Positions 37,283 to 45,922 are shown, numbered from the stretch's first letter. The stretch: 64,000 bases of DNA from Hyphomicrobium sp. (GCA_002928735.1 PERL01000004.1:1-64000), one strand, 5' to 3'. The notes: generated by a model not told the origin, from the letters alone. Numbers and translations: made by a program.

Positions 37283-38203
37283 CTACTCCCAGCGCCGGTT
37301 CGACCACATCCACTGTTCGGGCGTTTCCCGCACCCACTCTTCGAACTGACGCTGCATCTCGGTCACGATCGTGCGGATGTCGTCCGACGTGTTAGCCGTC
37401 CGCGGCACGCGAAGCTCCTTGATCTCAACCACGAAGCGGCTCTGTCCCGGGATGCGGCGGCAGCATGACATCCACATCCGGCTGCCCACGCGCCGCGCGA
37501 TCATCGCCCCAATGGCCTGTGTCTGTGCCGGCCTGCCGAAAAACGGGACAGGAATACCTGTCCGGTCCCAAAGATCGCAGACAATGCCCAGCCGCCCGCC
37601 GTTACGGACAAAATCGTTGAGGATCCGCGCCGTTTTCTGATTGTCGCCGTGATCGCCCTCCACCCGTCCGCGCCCGAACAACCCGCCCGGATAAAGATCG
37701 CGCCGCAGATAGCGCAGATAGCGATCAACATAGGGATTGTTCACTGAGCGATAGACGGCGGCCGGGTTAGCGTTGGCCACGACGAACGGCCAGATGGCCA
37801 GTTCCCAGTTCCCCATATGCAGCGACACGCCAATCGCGGGGCCAAGCTTGTCCTTGTAACGCTTGAAGACGTGCTCGGGCGAAATCGCGATCCGGCTGGG
37901 ATCGGCGATCAGCTTGTCGATTTGGATCGTCTCCACCATCACGCGCCCCAGGTTCTCCCAGTGCGCAAGACAGATGGCGAGACGCTCCGCGTCGCTCTTT
38001 TCGGGAAACGCAACTTTGAGATTGTCCAGGGCCCGCTGGTGCCGCTTCGGACTAAGGATCGGAGCCAGCCGCCGCCACCACCACGCCGAGAACGGCGCCG
38101 ATATGTCGAGCGGCAGCAGCCGGAAAGGACCGGTGATCAGCCGGAGCGCGACGTATTCGAGACGGAATTGAATATCGCGCAGCGGCGAGAGTTCGGCGGT
38201 CAT
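37283..38203 (-). CDS. LpxL/HtrB-type lipid A acyltransferase
   Basis: Transfers a fatty acyl chain to lipid A (lauroyl/myristoyltransferase family). The 306-residue protein starts at ATG 38203 (MTAELSPLRD). The catalytic HX4E motif is HMGNWE, with VYRSVNNPYVDRYL and a C-terminal EQWMWSNRRW typical of the family. No N-terminal transmembrane anchor is as strong as in E. coli LpxL. It lies 31 bases downstream of the UbiH-type gene on the same strand and is convergent with the GH3 gene. Confidence 0.9.
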   Translation of the reverse strand: MTAELSPLRDIQFRLEYVALRLITGPFRLLPLDISAPFSAWWWRRLAPILSPKRHQRALDNLKVAFPEKSDAERLAICLAHWENLGRVMVETIQIDKLIADPSRIAISPEHVFKRYKDKLGPAIGVSLHMGNWELAIWPFVVANANPAAVYRSVNNPYVDRYLRYLRRDLYPGGLFGRGRVEGDHGDNQKTARILNDFVRNGGRLGIVCDLWDRTGIPVPFFGRPAQTQAIGAMIARRVGSRMWMSCCRRIPGQSRFVVEIKELRVPRTANTSDDIRTIVTEMQRQFEEWVRETPEQWMWSNRRWE

Positions 38204-38234
38204 CTGTGGGTCATGCGAGGCCGTGCGCCGGGCG

Positions 38235-39509
38235 TCAAGCCGGGGACGCCGCCGCTGCGGCTCCACGCCCCGCCCGCACGAGGTCTAATCCACCGCTTCG
38301 CATCAAAAGCGGCACATAAGAAGCGGGCTGCACACCTTCCTGCACAATCCGCCGCCGCAGCGGACCGGCAATGTTCAGCACATGCAACCCAAGCCCGCGC
38401 AGGAAATGGACGGGGAGGTAGGGCGACAGCAGCGTACGGTTTAGGATATCGACAGCCGTGATGCGGCCGTTCACGTCGGGCGCCCTCAGCGCGGAATAGC
38501 GGTCCATCACCGCCGATCCACCCGGATCGCGCTCCTCAGCGATCGCCTCCACAACACAATCCGCCAACGTCGCCGCGTCGCGCAAGCCGAGGTTCAACCC
38601 CTGCGCGCCGATAGGCGGAATGACGTGCCCCGACTCGCCCACCAGCGCCACGCGATTGCGCCCGAACACATCGGGAGTAAGCCCGCTCAACGGAAACATC
38701 GCGCGGGCGCCAACCTCGCCAACCGTGCCAAGCAATCCATTGAGCCGCGTTTCGATGGCCCGCCGGAAGTCCGTCTCGGAAAGCGCCATGATCCGCTCCG
38801 CCTCGTCCGGCTCCTCGACCCAGACCAGCGAGGACGCACGACCCGGCATCGGCACGGTTGTGAACGGGCCAACGGTGCGGTGAAACTCCGTCGAAACGCC
38901 ATCGTGCGGCCGCTGATGCGCGAACCACGTCACCACGGCGGCCTGCGGATAGCTCCACGTCTCCACGGTAATGCCGGCGGCCTCGCGCGTGATCGAGCCG
39001 CGCCCGTCGGCCGCCACCGCCAGCGGCGCGCTAATCTGATCGCCTTCCGCCAAATCGACAGTCACACGCCCATGAGCGATGCTCACCTTGCGAGCGCCGG
39101 CCGTGGCATGCAGCTCTAGTCCCGGCATGGTGCCCGCTCGTGCGGAGAGAGCGTCGAGCAGCGCCGCGTTGGGCACGTTGTAGCCAAACGCGTCCAACCC
39201 CGCCTCCGCGGCCCGAAACGTCACCTCTGGCGCCCGGAAGAGCCGTCCCGTGTCATCAATCAACCGGATGGCCGTGAGCGGCGCGCAGTGGTCCTTGAGG
39301 CCGTCCCAAACGCCGAGATTGCGCAGCAACTCGATGGATCCCGCAAACAGCGCCGCCGTGCGCCGGTCCTTGTCGTGTCCACCCGGCCGATGCGGGCCGG
39401 CGGCCAACGTCACGTGTACGCCCGCAACACTCAAGGCCAACGCGGCAGCCAGTCCGGCAGGGCCGCCGCCAACGACAAGGGCAGTTGGTTCATGAGGCGC
39501 TCGGTTCAT
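38235..39509 (-). CDS. UbiH/UbiF-family FAD-dependent hydroxylase
   Basis: A 424-residue flavoprotein monooxygenase. The N-terminal FAD-binding motif is VVGGGPAGLAAALALSVAG, the central one is VAADGRGS, and the C-terminal one is ALVGESGHVIPPIGAQGLN followed by LGLRDA. The last motif usually reads GDAAH; here it is GESGH, still compatible with FAD binding. The family carries out ring hydroxylations in ubiquinone synthesis. Which position this one modifies, or whether it acts in another pathway, cannot be read from sequence. It probably forms a two-gene unit with the acyltransferase. Confidence 0.85.
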   Translation of the reverse strand: MNRAPHEPTALVVGGGPAGLAAALALSVAGVHVTLAAGPHRPGGHDKDRRTAALFAGSIELLRNLGVWDGLKDHCAPLTAIRLIDDTGRLFRAPEVTFRAAEAGLDAFGYNVPNAALLDALSARAGTMPGLELHATAGARKVSIAHGRVTVDLAEGDQISAPLAVAADGRGSITREAAGITVETWSYPQAAVVTWFAHQRPHDGVSTEFHRTVGPFTTVPMPGRASSLVWVEEPDEAERIMALSETDFRRAIETRLNGLLGTVGEVGARAMFPLSGLTPDVFGRNRVALVGESGHVIPPIGAQGLNLGLRDAATLADCVVEAIAEERDPGGSAVMDRYSALRAPDVNGRITAVDILNRTLLSPYLPVHFLRGLGLHVLNIAGPLRRRIVQEGVQPASYVPLLMRSGGLDLVRAGRGAAAAASPA

Positions 39510-39909
39510 TCGGTATGTCCAGTAGAGGCAGCGTGTAGTGAGACGCCATCACTGTCCTCTACGACGCCCAGCTGATCAATGGTTTGGCCGGAACTCTTTG
39601 ATCCAAAGCAGCTCGAATCCATTGATGATGGCAATGCTCAAGCCCAAACGTCCGAACCGCTCCATCGGCCGCCGCCTGTCACAAAAGCTTCATAAAACCG
39701 TTACAATTCAACGAGTTAGTGTCGCTTGGGCCACATACGCCAATTCGCAAAACTGTCAAACGGGCATTGAGTGTTTACGCAGATTAATCATTGCCGATAG
39801 TGACCCCGGCGTTCACCGGTTGGGCCAAGCGGGGGCTGAACTCACCGGATTGGGAACGCAGGATTTCGAAAGCTCCGCCATCGCGGAGTAAGCCTCCAGG
39901 GGGACGTGT
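39510..39909. other. Intergenic region upstream of the porin gene
   Basis: Four hundred bases between divergent genes, noticeably more AT-rich than the flanks from about 39670 to 39790. It should contain the promoter of an abundant porin, and the AT-rich stretch is the best candidate, but I could not fix a -35/-10 pair. An open frame at 39538-39891 looks non-coding. Confidence 0.5.
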
Positions 39910-41259
39910 TTGACAAGCGGGTTGAAACTGAGCACAGCGGCCATCGCCATGCTCACAGCAGTTGGCCTCGGCGCGATGCCGGCCGGTGCGGCAGATCTCG
40001 GCGGCAACTGCTGCGCCGATCTGGAAGAGCGGATTGCCGAACTCGAAGCGACCACGGCCCGAAAGGGCAACCGCAAGGTCAAGCTCGAAGTGTCCGGCCA
40101 CGTCAACGAAGCCATCATCTTCTGGGATGACGGGTTCGAATCGAACGCTGGCGTTTACACGAACGATGCCTCGCGCACTCGCTTCCGCTTCAAGGGCTCG
40201 GCCAAGATCAACGACGACTTCTCCGCCGGCTACCTGCTCGAGATCGGCGTCCGCGGCGCGAACTCTAAGCGCTTCAACCAGGATCAGCCCTCGGCCACGG
40301 GCGCTGACAACGGCCTCGATCTGCGTCACTCGGTCTGGTACCTCGACAGCAAGAAGTTCGGCCGTCTTTGGGTCGGTCTGACCGCTGGCGCAGGCGAAAG
40401 CGTCACGGAAACGAACATTGCCGGGACCGGCGATGTTGCCAAGTACGCCGATCTTGAAGACCTCGCCGGCGGTTTGGGTCTGCGCCTGGCCAATGGTAAC
40501 TTCACCCGCAGCGGAACTGGCAACATCAATATCGACGGCGCAACCGGTGTGACGAACGACGTCACCCTCCGCCGTTTGATCCGCGACAACGGCGATCAAC
40601 CGGGCGAAGGCCGCCGCTACGACATGGTGCGCTACGATACGCCGGAAATCGCCGGCTTCATCGGCACGGTCAACTGGGGTGGCGACGACACTTGGGAAAT
40701 GGGCCTGCGCTATAAGGCCGATTTCTCGGGCTTCAAGCTCGCCGCAGCCATCGCATACGGCGAAACGTCCCAGCGCGGCGGCACCATTGGCATCCAGTGC
40801 TTGGCCGCTCCGGTAGCAGGAGTTGCGGACGCCGACTGTAACCAGCTCGGCGGCTCGATCGCCGTCATGCACGAGCCGACCGGTCTCTACGCCCAGTTCG
40901 CCGCAGGCTATCTGGAAGATGAGCTGACCCCGGCCGGACGCGATGACCGCAGCGAATTCTTCGCTGGTGAAGTCGGCATCCAGCAGAAGTGGACGCCGCT
41001 GGGTAAGACCACGGTTTTCGGCCAATACTACAACAACGATGGCGGCGCAAACAGCCGCGGCTTCGGCGGTGCCGGCCAAATCCTGAACTCGGAAGTCGAG
41101 TCTTACTCGCTCGCAGTGATGCAGGGCATCGATGCTGCGGCCATGAACGTCTACATCATGTACCGCAACGTTCAGTCTGAGGCGACCTTCACCGGCGCTG
41201 GCTTCATCGAGTACGAGGATATCGACTTGGTCCTCGCCGGCGGCATCATCAAGTTCTAA
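39910..41259 (+). CDS. Alphaproteobacterial porin (TTG start)
   Basis: An outer-membrane general porin of 449 residues. The start appears to be TTG at 39910, with AGGGGGA ending seven bases upstream; no in-frame ATG or GTG precedes the signal peptide, which ends at MPAGAADLGG. A short coiled coil (CCADLEERIAELEATTAR) follows, typical of porins of this group. The barrel contains many alternating strands and ends in Phe (AGGIIKF), the BAM recognition signature. LRHSVWYLDSKKFGRLWVGL is a conserved strand-loop of the family. A strong terminator follows, so it is monocistronic. Confidence 0.93.
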   Translation: MTSGLKLSTAAIAMLTAVGLGAMPAGAADLGGNCCADLEERIAELEATTARKGNRKVKLEVSGHVNEAIIFWDDGFESNAGVYTNDASRTRFRFKGSAKINDDFSAGYLLEIGVRGANSKRFNQDQPSATGADNGLDLRHSVWYLDSKKFGRLWVGLTAGAGESVTETNIAGTGDVAKYADLEDLAGGLGLRLANGNFTRSGTGNINIDGATGVTNDVTLRRLIRDNGDQPGEGRRYDMVRYDTPEIAGFIGTVNWGGDDTWEMGLRYKADFSGFKLAAAIAYGETSQRGGTIGIQCLAAPVAGVADADCNQLGGSIAVMHEPTGLYAQFAAGYLEDELTPAGRDDRSEFFAGEVGIQQKWTPLGKTTVFGQYYNNDGGANSRGFGGAGQILNSEVESYSLAVMQGIDAAAMNVYIMYRNVQSEATFTGAGFIEYEDIDLVLAGGIIKF

Positions 41260-41288
41260 TCCGCCGTCTCCCAATCCCGTCGACTTGA

Positions 41289-41316
41289 GGGGGCTGCTGC
41301 GGCAGCCCCCTTTTTT
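41289..41316 (+). terminator. Rho-independent terminator after the porin gene
   Basis: GGGGGCTGC/GCAGCCCCC stem with a four-base loop and six T directly after, 29 bases past the porin stop. Confidence 0.92.
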
Positions 41317-41354
41317 CTGTTAAAAAATCAAAGTTTTACGTGCACTGAACAATA

Positions 41355-41374
41355 ATGTGGCTCACGTGCCACAT
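41355..41374. promoter_or_regulatory. Inverted repeat upstream of a small exported protein
   Basis: The seven-base arms ATGTGGC and GCCACAT are separated by six bases, about 130 bases before the next start codon. The size and symmetry are those of a dimeric repressor or activator site. The binding protein is unknown. Confidence 0.4.
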
Positions 41375-41504
41375 GACGGAGAAACAACACCCACGGGACA
41401 ATCCTTCAGATGGCATTAAGGAGTGCTGTCCCATCCTTGTTTTCGCCGGGTGCGGGCGTCATTGTCCAAATCAAGAGTCGTCCGGAGCGGGGTTTTGTCG
41501 GACC

Positions 41505-41870
41505 ATGAAGCTAAGACATGTTTGGGGTCTCTCGGTCGTGCTGTTGGGCGCAGCATTGCCGGCACTGGCCTTTCAAGAGCAAACCATTGGTGGCGCGCCG
41601 CAAGCGCAGCCGTCGACGCCGTCTGCCGCGCCTCAGGCCGGCACCGGCACTAAGCCTGCTGAAATGCAGCTGACGCCGGAGGAGGCCAAGAAGCCTGTCG
41701 AAGGTACCGAGGTCCGCATCCCGGGTCTCGGCAAACTCGGCGTGCTGCCCAAAATGGATTTCGGCCTCGAACTCCTTTACGGCGCCAACGAAGCCCGTCC
41801 GGTTACGCCCGATCCCCAAGACCAGTCGGATGACCTTCAGATCCGCGGATCAGTGAAGCACAATTTCTGA
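41505..41870 (+). CDS. Small exported protein of unknown function
   Basis: A 121-residue protein with a signal peptide (MKLRHVWGLSVVLLGAAL, cleavage near ALAFQ) starting at ATG 41505. A Gln/Pro/Ala linker leads to a conserved-looking segment with IPGLGKLGVLPKMDFGLELL, and the chain ends SVKHNF. The terminal Phe and hydrophobic alternation could indicate outer-membrane targeting, but the chain is far too short for a barrel of its own. I recognise no family. It lies between the porin and the trehalose genes. Confidence 0.65.
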   Translation: MKLRHVWGLSVVLLGAALPALAFQEQTIGGAPQAQPSTPSAAPQAGTGTKPAEMQLTPEEAKKPVEGTEVRIPGLGKLGVLPKMDFGLELLYGANEARPVTPDPQDQSDDLQIRGSVKHNF

Positions 41871-41896
41871 TAGCGTAGAGCACGCATCACATGTCC

Positions 41897-41921
41897 AAAC
41901 GGGAGCCCACGGCTCCCGTTT
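41897..41921. terminator. Bidirectional hairpin between convergent genes
   Basis: AAACGGGAGCC and GGCTCCCGTTT form an eleven-base stem with a CAC loop, midway between the stop of the small exported protein and the stop of otsB. T tracts on both sides are short. Confidence 0.6.
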
Positions 41922-41946
41922 GTCGTTTCAGTCGGCTAAATATGAC

Positions 41947-42720
41947 CTATCCACCCACGATCGCTGCCTTCACCGAACCGCCGATCTCATCGGTGTCCGC
42001 CAACAGGGCCGCCAGCCAAGTCCGCACGGCGGCCGGCCCGTCAAAATCCGCGACGCTCGGGCCGAAATGCTCGCCAGCCACACGCAACGCGGTTCCGCCT
42101 ACGGCTTCCACGATCGCCATGGCGGCCTCGTCCGCAGGATCATCCCCGACATAGATCGGGCGCCGTCGAGAGTACCTCGGCACCTGCAAGAGATGTTCGA
42201 CCGCAAGCGCCTTCGAAATGCCGGTCGGTACAACTTCAAACACCATCCGCCCGCCTTGGATCCGAAATGCCGGGCAAGCCTGGGTGAATGCGCAGAGCGC
42301 CTCCCAAACGCGAGGCCCCACCTCCGGCACCGCTCGAAAGTGAAAGGCGGCACTGTAGGGCTTCCATTCAACCAACACCCCGGGACAACGCGCGGCAATC
42401 TCCTCTATGCCTTCTCGCACGGCGGCGATGGACGGACCGGCCTCGAGCAGCGAAAATCCGCGCACCCGCGCTTCCGCCCCGTGACTGGCTATGATCGGCA
42501 GCTTAAGGGGGCCAAGCATCCGGTCGGCATCCGCGAGGGATCGCCCCGTCACAATCACCAGACCCAACGGGTCCGGAGCGGCCAAATTGGCCAGCGCTAC
42601 GAGTGTGGAAGCGTCGATAGCCGCCTCGCCGGGCTCTGCCTGGATATCCACAATCGTCCCGTCGAGATCGAGCAGCAAAAGTCTGCCTGAGCGTCCAGGA
42701 GAGTCCACTCGCTGTCTCAT
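41947..42720 (-). CDS. otsB: Trehalose-6-phosphate phosphatase
   Basis: Dephosphorylates trehalose-6-phosphate to trehalose, a stress protectant. The 257-residue HAD-family enzyme starts at ATG 42720. Motif I is LLLLDLDGTIVDI, motif II VIVTGRS, and motif IV YVGDDPADEAAM. It begins four bases after the otsA stop and is read from the same transcript, so it should follow the stress promoter mapped upstream of otsA. Confidence 0.94.
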   Translation of the reverse strand: MRQRVDSPGRSGRLLLLDLDGTIVDIQAEPGEAAIDASTLVALANLAAPDPLGLVIVTGRSLADADRMLGPLKLPIIASHGAEARVRGFSLLEAGPSIAAVREGIEEIAARCPGVLVEWKPYSAAFHFRAVPEVGPRVWEALCAFTQACPAFRIQGGRMVFEVVPTGISKALAVEHLLQVPRYSRRRPIYVGDDPADEAAMAIVEAVGGTALRVAGEHFGPSVADFDGPAAVRTWLAALLADTDEIGGSVKAAIVGG

Positions 42721-42724
42721 CGCG

Positions 42725-44089
42725 TCACGCCACCGAAACAACCGGACCGCCCCGGTTGATCCGCGCCGCCCGCTCCAACTGCCGGACAAAATCAGAGGCC
42801 CACATCTGGCTATCGCGCGCGCCGACCACGGCCATCAGCGCCCGGTGCCGCGCAACGCGTTCAGACAGCGGCATGGTCAACGCAACCGCAAGTGCCTCCG
42901 CAATGCTATCGACGCAATAGGGATTGACGAGCAACGCCGCTTCCATCTCCTCGGCCGCTCCGGCGAATGACGAGAGAATGAGAACACCCGGATCGTTCGG
43001 ATCTTGCGACGCCACATATTCCTTGGCCGTCAAATTCATGCCGTCCCGCAACGGCGTAATCAGCCCCACCGCGGCAGATCGGTATAGCGCGCCAAGTTTT
43101 TTGCGCGGTACAGCCCGGTTTACGTAGTGGATCGGAACCCAATCAACATCGCCATAAGCGCCGTTCACCGCGCCCGAAATTCCCTCTAGCTCCTGCCGGA
43201 TGTCGGCATAAACCTCCACGCTGTCCCGCGTCGGTGCAGCGATCTGAGCCAGCACAGTCGTTTTGCGAAAGTGCGGATAGCGCTCCAGCAAACGCGCGAA
43301 CCCGCGAAATTTCTGCGGCAATCCCTTCGTGTAGTCCAGCCGGTCCACGCCCAGCACTCGCCGTACAGTGGCAGAACGCACCACCGGTCCGGCCGGCGCG
43401 AAATCGGCCGCATCAATGGTCACCGGCGCCCGCGTCACTTCAAAACGCGCACCATCAATGCTGATCCGGCCGCTCGGCAACAGTTGTCCGCCGTTTGATC
43501 GGCGCAGGCACCCGATAGCATTGCTCACATCCGACGCCGTCTGCAGTCCAACGAGATCGAAGGCCGCCAGAGCCGCGCCCAGTGTCCGGAACTCCGGAAG
43601 TGCTAAAAATGCTTCCGGCGGCGGCATTGGAATGTGCAGAAAAAATCCGATTGGATTGGCAACGCCCCGCGCACGTAACTGCTGCCCAAGCAGCACAAAA
43701 TGATAATCGTGCACCCAGATGGTATCGTTGGGCTGCACCCGTTGCGCGATATCGTCAGCCATCCGCGCACTGAATGAAACATACGCATCAAAAAAGGTTG
43801 GGTCGAAGCGCGCTAAATCGAGCCGATTATGAAACACCGGCCACAGCACCGAATTGGAATAGCCGAGGTATCCTCCGTCGTATTCCGCTTGAGTCATGTC
43901 GAGCGTGACGGACGTGAACGCCCCGTCCTCGACGCTCAATTGCGTTTCGTCGCTGATGCGGCCAGACCACCCCATCCATAGACCGCCGCACTGCTTTAGT
44001 GCTGACGAAAGCGCGACCGCCAGTCCACCACTGGTGTTCGTTTGCTGCGGCGTCATCACCCGGTTTGATACACAGATCAGCCGGCCCAA
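42725..44089 (-). CDS. otsA: Trehalose-6-phosphate synthase (TTG start)
   Basis: Joins UDP-glucose (or GDP-glucose) and glucose-6-phosphate. The GT20 protein begins at TTG 44089, placed six bases after a full AAGGAGGA ribosome site, and reads LGRLICVSNRV. The 454-residue product then matches family length; there is no usable ATG before the glycine-rich loop. Further motifs are TSGGLAVAL, VHDYHFVLLG, RLDYTKGLPQK and PLRDGMNLTAKEY. The promoter at 44123-44147 is an exact GGAAC-N16-CGTT, placing otsA-otsB under the general stress sigma factor by inference. Confidence 0.95.
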   Translation of the reverse strand: MGRLICVSNRVMTPQQTNTSGGLAVALSSALKQCGGLWMGWSGRISDETQLSVEDGAFTSVTLDMTQAEYDGGYLGYSNSVLWPVFHNRLDLARFDPTFFDAYVSFSARMADDIAQRVQPNDTIWVHDYHFVLLGQQLRARGVANPIGFFLHIPMPPPEAFLALPEFRTLGAALAAFDLVGLQTASDVSNAIGCLRRSNGGQLLPSGRISIDGARFEVTRAPVTIDAADFAPAGPVVRSATVRRVLGVDRLDYTKGLPQKFRGFARLLERYPHFRKTTVLAQIAAPTRDSVEVYADIRQELEGISGAVNGAYGDVDWVPIHYVNRAVPRKKLGALYRSAAVGLITPLRDGMNLTAKEYVASQDPNDPGVLILSSFAGAAEEMEAALLVNPYCVDSIAEALAVALTMPLSERVARHRALMAVVGARDSQMWASDFVRQLERAARINRGGPVVSVA

Positions 44090-44122
44090 CAGATGTCCTC
44101 CTTTTTCAGCTTCGCCTGGAGA

Positions 44123-44147
44123 AACGCCGCTCGACCGTGAACGTTCC
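44123..44147 (-). promoter_or_regulatory. EcfG-type promoter of otsA-otsB
   Basis: Read on the minus strand, GGAAC (44147-44143) and CGTT (44126-44123) are separated by exactly 16 bases. This equals the EcfG (general stress response) consensus of alphaproteobacteria. It would start transcription about 25-30 bases before the otsA TTG. Confidence 0.8.
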
Positions 44148-44205
44148 CTTCGGGGAACCTGCGGAGGCATCCGTGTGTCACGATGTCTGCCATTCAGTGC
44201 GCGTG

Positions 44206-44230
44206 GCAACCCTACGCGATGGCGCGCGTT
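44206..44230 (+). promoter_or_regulatory. Possible EcfG-type promoter, one mismatch
   Basis: GCAAC (44206-44210), 16 bases, then CGTT (44227-44230). The -35 differs from GGAAC at one base. The spacing to the start at 44269 is right for a short leader. It is weaker than the neighbouring exact matches. Confidence 0.4.
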
Positions 44231-44268
44231 CAACGTTTATGACGAGAGGTCGTGTAGGGAGAACGAAC

Positions 44269-44469
44269 ATGAATGAACCAGATGTGACGAAAGCAGACGT
44301 AAACACCCGCCAGGGCACGAAGAACCAGATGAACGCCCGCGTTTTGGGGACATCGTTGGCGATCATCGTGCTGGTTTTTATCGGTCTCTATTTCGGATTC
44401 TGGGCGTCCAACCAGACGGAGACGGAAACCTCTGCGCCAGCCCCGCAAACGCAAACACCAGCGCCGTGA
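44269..44469 (+). CDS. Small single-pass membrane protein in stress cluster
   Basis: A 66-residue protein starting at ATG 44269 after AGGGAGAA. A hydrophilic N-terminus of 25 residues precedes one transmembrane helix (LGTSLAIIVLVFIGLYFGF, about 28-48) and a Thr/Pro/Gln-rich tail ending QTQTPAP. I do not recognise a family. It is divergent from otsA and has its own EcfG-like element, so it is probably a stress-induced membrane peptide. Codon use and the strong ribosome site favour a real gene. Confidence 0.7.
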   Translation: MNEPDVTKADVNTRQGTKNQMNARVLGTSLAIIVLVFIGLYFGFWASNQTETETSAPAPQTQTPAP

Positions 44470-44512
44470 TGGGCGGCCGAACATCGTGAACGAAGACCAG
44501 TAAAATTGGAGA

Positions 44513-44534
44513 GCGGCGCATACCAGTGCGCCGC
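44513..44534. terminator. Hairpin between convergent genes
   Basis: GCGGCGCA/TGCGCCGC arms with a six-base loop lie between the small membrane protein and the dehydrogenase-like lipoprotein gene. Neither side has a strong T run. Confidence 0.4.
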
Positions 44535-44563
44535 CCCATCGTTTCAACGTGTCTTACGCGCCC

Positions 44564-45922
44564 CTATTGCGCCGAAACATCTGATTGCGTCGCCTGCGGC
44601 CTTACTGACCAAACAGCATTCCCGATATCGTCGGTGACCAGCAGCGTCCCATTCTGAGTAAAGGCGACGCTCACGGGGCGTCCGAGCGCGTCTCCATCAT
44701 CCGAAAGAAAACCAGTCAGCACATCGCGCATCGCCCCGTTCGGCCGCCCGTTTTCGAATGGCACGAATACGACTTTATAGCCCGAGTGGGGCTTGCGATT
44801 CCACGACCCGTGTTGAGCGATGAACGCGCCCTGAGCCAAGTCGCGGGGCCAACTCTGGCTAGGCGAGAAGGCCAGACCGAGCGACGCCGTGTGCGCACCC
44901 AGCGCATAATCCGGCACGACGGCCTTGGCCACCAGATCCGGCCGCTGCGGCGTCACGCGCTCATCGACAGTCGTCCCGAAATAGCTGTACGGCCATCCAT
45001 AAAAGCCTCCATCGATGACCTTAGTCAGATAGTCCGGAACCAAATCACTCCCCAGTTCATCGCGCTCGTTGACGACGGTCCAAAGCGCCTTGGTGCCGGG
45101 CTCCCAAGCCATTCCAACTGGATTGCGTAGCCCCGTCGCGAAGGGACGCATGGTCTTGGCCGTGACGTCGACTTCCAGGATCGCAGCGCGATCCTTTTCC
45201 ATCTCCATGCCGTTTTCGCCGACGTTGCTGTTCGATCCAACCCCGACGTAGAGAAAACGCCCGTCCGGACTGGCGATCAGGCTCTTGGTCCAATGATGGT
45301 TGAGCGGACCTCCCGGCAGATCGACTATCTTTTCCGCCGCTGCAGTGATCTTGTCGGAACCGGCAACATAGGGAAAGGCAACGATGCTGTCCGCATTCGC
45401 GACATAGAGCCGGTCGCCGATCAACGTGAGCCCAAAGGGTGAGGTGAGGCCCTCGATGTAGGTTGAGCGAACCTCCGCAGTCCCATCGCCATCCGCATCC
45501 CGCAAGAGAATGACGCGGTTCGGACTCGGCACACCCGCCCCTGCGCGATCCATGACCAGCTTCATCACGAAGCCGCGGATGCCCGTGCTCTGTTCCTTCG
45601 GTGGCGCGTTGCTCTCCGCCACGAGCACGTCTCCATTCGGCAAAACGAGGATCGAGCGCGGATGATTGAGACCGCGGGCGAATGCGCCAACCGTCAATCC
45701 GGCCGCAGCGGTCGGCAACTCTCCCGTTGCCCAACCTTTTGCCGGGGCCACATTGACGGTAGGAACTGCCGACGTCACAGGTTTCGGCAAGGACGGATTG
45801 GGACCGGTATCAGCACCCTTGGGCAGCGCCGTCTCATCCCCGCATCCAGACAACACAACGGCGGCAGCAAAACCACCAATGAGGATGAACGGCGTGCGCG
45901 GCATCGGATGATCCATGCTCAT
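44564..45922 (-). CDS. PQQ-type sugar (L-sorbosone) dehydrogenase-like lipoprotein
   Basis: A 452-residue beta-propeller protein. The N-terminal signal ends in a lipobox (VLSGC, about residue 27), so it should be a membrane-anchored lipoprotein. Propeller motifs include LNHPRSILVLPNGDVLVAES, GLTSPFGLTLIGDRLYVAN, GGPLNHHWTKSLIASPDGRF, FATGLRNPVGMAWEPGT and FIAQHGSWNRKPHSGYKV. These are those of the glucose/sorbosone dehydrogenase family, which uses PQQ. PQQ dependence and the substrate are inferred. Its ATG overlaps the stop of the upstream PNPOx-like gene (ATGA), so both are read from the EcfG-type promoter at 46448-46472. Confidence 0.88.
   Translation of the reverse strand: MSMDHPMPRTPFILIGGFAAAVVLSGCGDETALPKGADTGPNPSLPKPVTSAVPTVNVAPAKGWATGELPTAAAGLTVGAFARGLNHPRSILVLPNGDVLVAESNAPPKEQSTGIRGFVMKLVMDRAGAGVPSPNRVILLRDADGDGTAEVRSTYIEGLTSPFGLTLIGDRLYVANADSIVAFPYVAGSDKITAAAEKIVDLPGGPLNHHWTKSLIASPDGRFLYVGVGSNSNVGENGMEMEKDRAAILEVDVTAKTMRPFATGLRNPVGMAWEPGTKALWTVVNERDELGSDLVPDYLTKVIDGGFYGWPYSYFGTTVDERVTPQRPDLVAKAVVPDYALGAHTASLGLAFSPSQSWPRDLAQGAFIAQHGSWNRKPHSGYKVVFVPFENGRPNGAMRDVLTGFLSDDGDALGRPVSVAFTQNGTLLVTDDIGNAVWSVRPQATQSDVSAQ

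Noticed and set aside
39538-39891. Open frame of 117 codons upstream of the porin
   Set aside because: It covers the AT-rich presumptive promoter region and has no family resemblance or ribosome site.
39784-41274. Minus-strand 496-codon open frame over the porin
   Set aside because: It is antisense to a porin with signal peptide and terminal Phe; no motifs or ribosome site were seen.
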